Shown one piece after another: positions 1-4,337 of a DNA stretch of 12,553 bases. The translations under genes were made by a program, and so were the position numbers. Under the pieces are notes generated by a model. That model did no database searches, was not told the DNA's origin, and worked only from the letters and a program-made list of their open reading frames with translations. Each line of letters opens with the position of its first letter. The stretch's first letter is position 1. Origin of the DNA: REBR01 sp033721915 (GTDB lineage Bacteria; Pseudomonadota; Gammaproteobacteria; Pseudomonadales; Oleiphilaceae); NCBI GenBank assembly GCA_033721915.1, contig JAWWAC010000075.1, positions 1 through 12,553 on the forward strand, written 5' to 3'.

Positions 1-27
1 CCCTCCAACGAGCGCAAGGGTCTATAG
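1..27 (+). CDS. rpoN: RNA polymerase sigma-54 factor, C-terminal end only (partial)
   Basis: The first 27 bases read P-S-N-E-R-K-G-L-stop. The PSNERK string is the invariant tail of sigma-54 (RpoN), which follows the RpoN box that reads the -24 promoter element. Only the last eight codons lie in the window; the rest is upstream of base 1. The family usually ends in ...RKRL or similar, so the G before the last L is a small variation. The identification rests on this short motif plus the following genes hpf, ptsN, rapZ and ptsO, which are the standard downstream neighbours of rpoN in gammaproteobacteria. Confidence 0.85.
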   Translation, partial: PSNERKGL

Positions 28-82
28 TGTCAGACAGGCAGTCGCATTTGTTCACCCGTGGACAATCGCTGCCTGGCAGTTA

Positions 83-101
83 GCCTGTTATAGTGACAGG
101 C
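83..101 (+). other. Short dyad/hairpin between rpoN and hpf
   Basis: GCCTGTTA (83-90) and TGACAGGC (94-101) form an 8-bp inverted repeat with one T-G wobble and a 3-base centre. It covers the candidate -10 element of hpf. No T-run follows, so it is not an intrinsic terminator. It could be an operator, an mRNA hairpin formed in read-through transcripts from rpoN, or chance. Confidence 0.4.
86..94 (+). promoter_or_regulatory. Candidate extended -10 promoter for hpf
   Basis: TG-T-TATAGT matches an extended -10 element (TGnTATAAT) with one mismatch. No good -35 box lies 16-18 bases upstream, which extended -10 promoters tolerate. Transcription would start near base 101, giving a leader of about 23 nt that contains the hpf Shine-Dalgarno AGGAG at 113-117. 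The element lies inside the dyad at 83-101. Expression from rpoN upstream is also likely, so this would be an internal promoter. Sequence-only inference. Confidence 0.4.
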
Positions 102-123
102 GCACCGACAACAGGAGCGGACT

Positions 124-432
124 ATGCAACTCAATATCTCAGGGCACCACGTTGATCTGACCGAAGCACTGAAAGACTATGTCACCAGCAAGATGAACAA
201 ACTGGAGCGACACTTCGACCAGATCAGTAACACCCAGGTCACACTGTCGGTTGTGAAGCAGAGACAGACGGCCGAAGCCACGCTCCACGTTGCCGGCGGC
301 GAAATCAACGCCAAGGCCCAGCACGAAGATATGTACGCCGCCATCGACCAGTTGATCGACAAGCTTGACCGCCAGATTCTCAAGCACAAGGAAAAGCAGG
401 TCGATCGCATGCACGGGGCTGATGCCCGCTGA
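124..432 (+). CDS. hpf: Short-form ribosome hibernation promoting factor
   Basis: The 102-residue protein begins MQLNISGHHVDLTEALKDYV and has the small beta-alpha-beta-beta-beta-alpha ribosome-binding fold of the HPF/YfiA (RaiA) family. It also has the family-typical central ...INAKAQHEDMYAAIDQLIDKLDRQ segment and a lysine-rich C-terminal helix. HPF binds the 30S decoding region and promotes 100S dimers or inactive ribosomes in stationary phase. The length fits the short gammaproteobacterial form (about 95-105 aa), without the C-terminal dimerisation domain of long HPF. The ATG is preceded by AGGAG (113-117) at 6-nt spacing. It stands directly after rpoN and 18 bp before ptsN, the conserved arrangement, so it probably shares their transcript. 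Confidence 0.95.
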   Translation: MQLNISGHHVDLTEALKDYVTSKMNKLERHFDQISNTQVTLSVVKQRQTAEATLHVAGGEINAKAQHEDMYAAIDQLIDKLDRQILKHKEKQVDRMHGADAR

Positions 433-450
433 TTTAGCGAAACCAATTCC

Positions 451-924
451 ATGTCTGCCAACCCAATTTCCATCGAGTCCATACTGGCTCCCGAGCTGAC
501 CCTGTGTGGGGTCACCGGGACCAGCAAGAAGCGGGTACTGGAGATCATCGCCGCGCGGGTCGCGCGGCAGTACCCGGAACTGGACGAAAACCAGATTTTC
601 AACAACCTGGTCGCCCGTGAGCGACTGGGCAGTACCGGCATCGGCCAGGGTATTGCCATCCCCCACTGCCGTCTCGAAAACTGCAAGCGGGTGGTGGGTG
701 CCCTGATCACACTGGATGAAAGCATCAATTTTGACGCCATAGACGGTGAACCAGTGGACCTGCTGTTTGTGCTGATCGTGCCACAGGAGGCCACCAGTGA
801 ACACCTGGAGCTTCTCAGCCAGCTGGCCGAGAAGTTCAATGACCGCTCGCTGTGCGACCGCCTCAGGGCCTGCACAGAGGCGGACGAGCTGTATCACCTG
901 ATTATTGCCAGCGAGACCACCTGA
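451..924 (+). CDS. ptsN: PTS IIA-like nitrogen regulatory protein (EIIA-Ntr)
   Basis: This 157-residue protein is a PTS EIIA type-2 (mannitol/fructose-class) domain. The phosphorylation site is His72 in the signature GSTGIGQGIAIPHCRL (residues 60-75). The downstream LLFVLIVPQEATSEHLELLSQLA segment is also characteristic of PtsN. EIIA-Ntr is the terminal phosphoacceptor of PtsP-NPr-PtsN. It acts in the cytosol on targets such as potassium transport, phosphate sensing and nitrogen/carbon balance, not sugar uptake. Length equals that of typical PtsN (150-163 aa). The Shine-Dalgarno is poor, so translation may depend on coupling to hpf, whose stop lies 18 bp upstream. Its phosphodonor NPr is encoded two genes downstream. 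Confidence 0.96.
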   Translation: MSANPISIESILAPELTLCGVTGTSKKRVLEIIAARVARQYPELDENQIFNNLVARERLGSTGIGQGIAIPHCRLENCKRVVGALITLDESINFDAIDGEPVDLLFVLIVPQEATSEHLELLSQLAEKFNDRSLCDRLRACTEADELYHLIIASETT

Positions 925-973
925 GCCCGTTTTCCCCGGGTTGGCTGGCCAGACCCTGCCATAAGGCAAGCCG

Positions 974-1852
974 ATGAAACTGATCATAGTGAGTGGACGT
1001 TCCGGCTCAGGCAAGAGTACGGCCCTCCATGTGCTGGAGGATCTGGGCTTTTACTGCATCGACAACCTGCCCATCGGGCTGCTGTTTCCTCTCACCGAGG
1101 AGGCCCTGAAGAGCCCCACCGGCAGCCGCCGTGACATGGCCGTGAGCATTGACGCCCGCAACCTGTCCCGGGATATCGCCAACTTCGAGCACCTCTACAA
1201 GCAGCTGCTGCGCCCGGACCTGTCGGTGGAAATCATCTACCTGGATGCGGCCAACCAGACACTGCTGCAGCGCTTTCACGCCACACGCCGCAAGCACCCG
1301 CTGAGCAGCGACACCCGCTCACTGGTGGAGGCCATCAGCGCGGAAAAGGCCCTGCTTGAGCCCATTGCCCGTCTGGCGGATCTGCACATCGACACCAGCG
1401 GCCTGTCCATGTACGAGCTACGTGACATGGTCAAGCAGCGCATTGCCGGGCGTCGTGAGCAGGAGCTGGCGGTACTGGTGCAGTCCTTCGGCTTCAAGCA
1501 CGGCGTCCCTGTGGATTCCGACTTTGTCTTCGATGTGCGCTGCCTGGCCAACCCCTTCTGGGACACCTCACTGCGCAGCATGACCGGGCTGGACAAGCCG
1601 GTGCAGGAATTTCTCGACGCCGAGCCCGACACACAGGCCCTGTTCAAGGAACTGGAAGGGCTGATGGAGCGCTGGCTGCCTCGCTTTCGCAACAACAACC
1701 GCAGCTATATGACCCTCTCCATCGGCTGTACCGGGGGCCAGCACCGCTCCGTGTACATGGCGGAACTGCTGGGCAGCAGCCTGCGGGCGCATTACACTAA
1801 CGTCCAGATCCGCCACACCGAGCTGCTGCACCTGCACAGCGACCCTCACTGA
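974..1852 (+). CDS. rapZ: RapZ (YvcJ family) RNase adapter / nucleotide-binding protein
   Basis: The 292-residue protein has an N-terminal P-loop GRSGSGKS at residues 8-15, a conserved DNLP at 30-33 and SIDARN around Asp60. Its C-terminal domain carries the diagnostic GCTGGQHRSV motif at about residues 251-260. In enterobacteria the C-terminal domain binds glucosamine-6-phosphate and the GlmY/GlmZ sRNAs, and presents GlmZ to RNase E. Outside that group homologous sRNAs are generally unknown, so the RNA partner here is open. TAAGG (962-966) lies 7 nt before the ATG. The gene sits between ptsN and ptsO, as is conserved near rpoN. Length is close to the E. coli protein (284 aa). Confidence 0.95.
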   Translation: MKLIIVSGRSGSGKSTALHVLEDLGFYCIDNLPIGLLFPLTEEALKSPTGSRRDMAVSIDARNLSRDIANFEHLYKQLLRPDLSVEIIYLDAANQTLLQRFHATRRKHPLSSDTRSLVEAISAEKALLEPIARLADLHIDTSGLSMYELRDMVKQRIAGRREQELAVLVQSFGFKHGVPVDSDFVFDVRCLANPFWDTSLRSMTGLDKPVQEFLDAEPDTQALFKELEGLMERWLPRFRNNNRSYMTLSIGCTGGQHRSVYMAELLGSSLRAHYTNVQIRHTELLHLHSDPH

Positions 1853-1873
1853 CCACCGGTATGCATAGGCCCC

Positions 1874-2143
1874 ATGATCCGCGAATCCGTCACCATCGTT
1901 AACCGCCTGGGCCTCCATGCCCGGGCCGCCGCCAAGCTTGTCAGTACCGCCAGCCAGTTCCAGTGCGATGTGCGACTGTGCAAGGAGGGCCGTGAAGTGG
2001 ACGGCAAGAGCATCATGTCCGTGATGATGCTGGCGGCCAGCTGCGGCAGCGAGATCGAACTGATCACCGACGGTGAAGATGAGAACGCCGCCCGTGATGC
2101 CCTGGTGGCATTGATTGCCGACCGCTTCGGCGAGGAAAACTGA
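1874..2143 (+). CDS. ptsO: Phosphocarrier protein NPr (nitrogen PTS HPr homologue)
   Basis: An 89-residue HPr-fold protein. The active-site histidine is His15 in NRLGLHARAAAK, and Ser46 lies in GKSIMSVMMLAA, the second family signature. NPr accepts phosphate from EI-Ntr (PtsP, not in this window) and passes it to EIIA-Ntr, encoded just upstream by ptsN. Location in the rpoN cluster and the N-terminal sequence favour NPr over the sugar-PTS HPr. The start has only a weak AGG (1867-1869) 4 nt upstream; an ATG at 1861 is out of frame. The stop TGA (2141-2143) shares its last base with the darP ATG, indicating translational coupling. Confidence 0.94.
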   Translation: MIRESVTIVNRLGLHARAAAKLVSTASQFQCDVRLCKEGREVDGKSIMSVMMLAASCGSEIELITDGEDENAARDALVALIADRFGEEN

Positions 2144-2685
2144 TGGCCAACCCAGAATCACCGCAACGGGATCAGGCCCCGGACTCCCAGGAACTGCCCA
2201 GCAAGACCCAGCTCAAACGGGAAATGCAGGCACTGCAGGAAATGGGCGAGCAACTGGCCGAACTCAAGCCCGAGCAGCGCAGCCAGCTGCCCATCAGCGA
2301 CTCACTGGCCGCCGCACTGGAAGAGCATGGCCGGCTGCGACACCGTGAGGCCCGACGCCGCCACCTGCAGTTTATCGGCAAGCTGATCCGTGAGGAGGAC
2401 ACAGAACGGCTGCGGCGCCAGCTGGAGGGATTCGCCTCCGGCAGCGACGAGGACACCCGCCGGCTGCACCTGGCGGAACGCTGGCGCGAGCAACTGCTGG
2501 CGGACCCCGGCAACGAGGCCCTGACGGCCTTTATGGCGGATTTCCCAGGCAGCGATGTGCAGCACCTGCGCAACCTGCTGCGCAATGCCCGCCGCGCCAC
2601 GGACAAGCCCCAGGGCGCCATGCGCAAGCTCTACCGCTACCTGCGCGAGCAGATCGACCAGCAGGAGAACAGCGACCTCCTGTAA
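2143..2685 (+). CDS. darP: Dual-action ribosomal maturation protein DarP (YjgA, DUF615)
   Basis: The 180-residue, strongly charged and mostly helical protein matches the YjgA/DUF615 family in length (E. coli 183 aa). It shows the family pattern: PSKTQLKREMQALQEMGEQL near residues 19-38, LRHREARRRHLQFIGKLIRE (residues 75-94), and a C-terminal basic segment ending ...YRYLREQIDQQ. DarP associates with late 50S precursors and promotes peptidyl-transferase-centre maturation. The ATG overlaps the ptsO stop by one base, and GAGG (2132-2135) lies 7 nt upstream. Its stop codon TAA (2683-2685) lies inside the left half of a GacA-type palindrome that belongs to the next transcription unit. Confidence 0.93.
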   Translation: MANPESPQRDQAPDSQELPSKTQLKREMQALQEMGEQLAELKPEQRSQLPISDSLAAALEEHGRLRHREARRRHLQFIGKLIREEDTERLRRQLEGFASGSDEDTRRLHLAERWREQLLADPGNEALTAFMADFPGSDVQHLRNLLRNARRATDKPQGAMRKLYRYLREQIDQQENSDLL

Positions 2686-2698
2686 GCGTATGCTTACA
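2681..2698 (+). promoter_or_regulatory. GacA (UvrY/VarA-type) upstream activating sequence
   Basis: TGTAAG-CGTATG-CTTACA is an exact match to the published GacA consensus TGTAAG-N6-CTTACA. The dyad extends to 7-bp arms (TGTAAGC/GCTTACA). Its centre (2689.5) lies about 60 bp before the predicted start of the GGA-rich RNA, the spacing known for rsm promoters. The left half overlaps the end of darP. Phosphorylated GacA is the expected activator; gacA itself is not in the window. Confidence 0.85.
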
Positions 2699-2736
2699 AA
2701 ATATTCCGTTATTCTCTACTTTCCCCTACCCATGGT

Positions 2737-2742
2737 TATCCT
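2737..2742 (+). promoter_or_regulatory. Probable -10 box of the Rsm-type sRNA
   Basis: TATCCT (4/6 to consensus) predicts a start at about 2749-2750. An overlapping alternative, TAGACT (2742-2747), would shift the start to about 2754. The hexamer at the -35 position is unrecognisable, as expected for a promoter that needs an activator bound near -60. The precise start is inferred. Confidence 0.5.
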
Positions 2743-2748
2743 AGACTG

Positions 2749-2876
2749 GAATGGCAGGGATGCAGTCAGTCGTAAGGAAACGCACAACAGGGAAGTTAGT
2801 CGCCTGATGGACCAGGCAGGATGTAACACGGCGCTCGGGCGCAAGGGATTGCGCCCGCCCTGCGCCTTCTTTTTTT
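2749..2876 (+). ncRNA. CsrA/RsmA-sequestering small RNA (RsmY/RsmZ/CsrB class)
   Basis: No credible protein is encoded here. The roughly 128-nt stretch holds six internal GGA motifs (2758, 2776, 2791, 2809, 2819, 2846), plus one at the predicted 5' end (2748). Several lie in hairpin loops: CGT-AAGGAA-ACG (2771-2782), an ACAAC-AGGGAA-GTT(A)GT stem (2784-2800), GCCTG-ATGGAC-CAGGC (2802-2817), and the terminator loop GGGA (2845-2848). AnGGAn in a hexaloop is the classic high-affinity CsrA/RsmA site. A perfect GacA box lies about 60 bp upstream and an intrinsic terminator ends the RNA. Length matches known RsmY/RsmZ RNAs (about 110-130 nt). The expected role is titration of RsmA/CsrA and relief of its translational repression under Gac control. 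I cannot say which named Rfam family it falls in. Confidence 0.85.
2830..2876 (+). terminator. Rho-independent terminator of the sRNA
   Basis: Inner stem CGGGCGCAA (2836-2844) pairs perfectly with TTGCGCCCG (2849-2857) around the tetraloop GGGA. An outer stem GGCGC (2830-2834)/GCGCC (2862-2866) extends it across a small asymmetric internal loop. TTCTTTTTTT (2867-2876) follows at once. The GGA in the loop makes the terminator itself a possible CsrA/RsmA site. It should also stop read-through from darP. Confidence 0.9.
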
Positions 2877-2921
2877 CCTGTTTCCCCTTTTGGCACACCT
2901 GCACTGGCCCTGAATGCTTTT

Positions 2922-2927
2922 TATAAA
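2922..2927 (+). promoter_or_regulatory. Candidate -10 box for the comEA-like gene
   Basis: TATAAA lies in an A/T-rich island between the sRNA terminator and the gene, and would give a leader of about 45 nt. No clear -35 is spaced correctly: TTGGCA at 2890-2895 is 26 bp away, too far. A second candidate, TATAAC (2955-2960), would leave the Shine-Dalgarno at the extreme 5' end. A separate promoter is expected because the strong terminator just upstream would block read-through. Confidence 0.35.
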
Positions 2928-2978
2928 GAAAAGCCATTTCAGGATGCGAATGCCTATAACAGGAACAGGAGCAACACC

Positions 2979-3359
2979 ATGCCCAACCAATCGTGCCGGC
3001 GAACGTCGTTCTCACCCACCATGCGGCCATCGACGCCAACGGCCTCATCCCCACTGCTTGCCATGCTACTGGCACTGTGCCTTGCGCTGTCCACCACAAT
3101 GGCCACCCAGGCACTGGCGGAAGCCCCCCTGGTCAACATCAACGAGGCGGATGCCGAGACACTGGCGGATCTGGACGGTATCGGTCCGGCAAAAGCCCGT
3201 GCCATTATCGAGTTCCGGGAGACACAGGGGCGCTTTGTCACCGTGGATCATCTGGAAGAGGTGTCCGGAATCGGCCTGACAACGGTTGAAAACAACCGTG
3301 ACCGGCTCACCGTGGGGGAGCCCCCGGACAACGAGGCCTCCGGGCCGTCACAGGACTGA
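2979..3359 (+). CDS. Secreted helix-hairpin-helix protein, ComEA-like DNA-binding
   Basis: The 126-residue protein has an unusually long basic/Ser-Thr-Pro N-region (1-24), a hydrophobic core (about 25-39) and a signal-peptidase-like ALA-E site near residue 47. The mature part starts LVNINEADAETL and contains two helix-hairpin-helix motifs, DGIGPAKA (66-73) and SGIGLTTV (96-103). This is the ComEA family pattern. Periplasmic ComEA binds incoming double-stranded DNA during natural transformation, but many short homologues have no proven role. AGGAG (2967-2971) 7 nt before the ATG decides the start; in-frame ATGs at codons 15 and 29 lack this. The gene is monocistronic, directly downstream of the sRNA terminator and convergent with the nitrilase. 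The C-terminal tail (111-126) is acidic and low-complexity. Confidence 0.85.
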   Translation: MPNQSCRRTSFSPTMRPSTPTASSPLLAMLLALCLALSTTMATQALAEAPLVNINEADAETLADLDGIGPAKARAIIEFRETQGRFVTVDHLEEVSGIGLTTVENNRDRLTVGEPPDNEASGPSQD

Positions 3360-3376
3360 CCCGAAACGGCCCTGTC

Positions 3377-3413
3377 CCGTCCTGCCACCGCACTGGCCTG
3401 ACCGGCAGGACGG
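3377..3413. terminator. Hairpin between convergent comEA and nitrilase genes
   Basis: CCGTCCTGCC (3377-3386) pairs perfectly with GGCAGGACGG (3404-3413), a 10-bp GC-rich stem with a 17-nt loop. Neither side is followed by a clear T-run, so it is not a textbook intrinsic terminator. Its position between two converging stop codons (3359 and 3450) suggests transcript-end stabilisation or bidirectional, possibly Rho-assisted, termination. Confidence 0.5.
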
Positions 3414-3449
3414 CACAACGCAGCACTCAGGGCTCCTGGGGGCTGGACA

Positions 3450-4295
3450 CTAGTCCAGAAGGCGGCGGTGTGACCACACCGGCATATCGCTGCGAATCTT
3501 TTCCATCCGCTCATTATCCACTGAGGCCATCAGCACCTGCGGCCCTTCATCCTCCGTGACCGCCGTCACTTCCCCCCAGGGGTCGATCACCATGGAGTGC
3601 CCCCAGGTGCGGCGCTTGCGGTCATGCCAGCCACCCTGGTTGGCGGCCAGCACCCAGCACTGGTTCTCAATGGCACGAGCCCTCAGCAGCGGCTCCCAGT
3701 GGGCCTGGCCGGTGGTATGGGTAAAGGCGGAAGGCACCAGAAGGCACTGAGCCCCATGGGCCCTCAGCATGCGGTAATACTCCGGGAAGCGCAGGTCGTA
3801 GCAGATGGAGAGGCCCAGCCGGCCGATGGGGGAGTCCAGGGTCACGGGGGTGTCACCGGGCTCAAAGGAGTCGGACTCCCGGTAACGGCCATGGCCGTCC
3901 GCCACCGCCGCATCGAACAGGTGCAGCTTGTCATAACGGGCACGACACTCTCCCTGGGGGTCGTACACCAGGCAGCTGGCACGGACCCGCCCGGCGGAAA
4001 CAGCCTGACCCTGTCCGGTGTGGGCCATGGGCATGGAGCCGGCCACCAGCCAGATCCCGTGACGGCGACTGTGCTCTGCCAGAAAGGCCAGTATGGGACC
4101 GCCTCCGGGGACGGACTCCGCCTCGGCCACTTCACGCAGGCCACGGCTGCCAAACAGGGCAAAATTTTCCGGCAACAGGGCCAGACTGGCCCCCCGCTCA
4201 GCGGCCTGGCGGATCAGGCCTGAAGCCTGGTGCAGATTTTCCTGCAGATCCCGGGTGCTGACCATCTGCAGCATGGCCACCTGATGAACCGTCAT
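3450..4295 (-). CDS. Carbon-nitrogen hydrolase (nitrilase superfamily, NIT1/YbeM-like amidase)
   Basis: The 281-residue protein carries the complete nitrilase-superfamily catalytic triad: Glu43 in LLPENFALFG, Lys123 in YDKLHLFD and Cys165 in GLSICYDLRFPE. The C-terminal MPVWSHRR is common in the NIT1-type branch, whose best-studied members are deaminated-glutathione (omega) amidases that repair deaminated glutathione. The exact substrate cannot be read from the sequence. Length is typical (265-285 aa). The gene follows yhdP by 42 bp on the same strand and is probably the last gene of the mre-maf-rng-yhdP unit. This yhdP-nitrilase adjacency is conserved in Pseudomonas and relatives. The Shine-Dalgarno is weak, and Met8 (MLQMVS) is an alternative start closer to the family N-terminus. 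Confidence 0.92.
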   Translation of the reverse strand: MTVHQVAMLQMVSTRDLQENLHQASGLIRQAAERGASLALLPENFALFGSRGLREVAEAESVPGGGPILAFLAEHSRRHGIWLVAGSMPMAHTGQGQAVSAGRVRASCLVYDPQGECRARYDKLHLFDAAVADGHGRYRESDSFEPGDTPVTLDSPIGRLGLSICYDLRFPEYYRMLRAHGAQCLLVPSAFTHTTGQAHWEPLLRARAIENQCWVLAANQGGWHDRKRRTWGHSMVIDPWGEVTAVTEDEGPQVLMASVDNERMEKIRSDMPVWSHRRLLD

Positions 4296-4337
4296 AGGAT
4301 CTTTACCCCCTGTTCGCTAAGGCTGGATCAAGAGTCA

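Noticed and set aside
74..89. Sigma-54-like promoter (TGGCAG-N5-CTGTT) before hpf
   Set aside because: The -12 element lacks the essential GC (it has GT), so it does not meet the GG-N10-GC rule despite the location next to rpoN.
139..1014. A 291-codon open frame on the - strand across hpf and ptsN
   Set aside because: It spans two well-identified genes and the gap between them on the opposite strand, has no family resemblance and no Shine-Dalgarno-supported start.
2889..2905. Sigma-54-like element TGGCAC...TGCA upstream of comEA
   Set aside because: The GG-to-GC spacing is 7 instead of 10 bases, so RpoN would not recognise it.
2555..2926. A 123-codon + strand frame running from inside darP through the sRNA region
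   Set aside because: It starts inside darP in another frame, is Cys/Ser/Arg-biased, and crosses the GacA box and the intrinsic terminator. The RNA features explain the region better.
2716..3114. A 132-codon - strand frame opposite the sRNA and the start of comEA
   Set aside because: It has no conserved motif or convincing ribosome site, and it crosses the terminator stem as a Lys/Arg-rich run from the T-tract, typical of a spurious frame.
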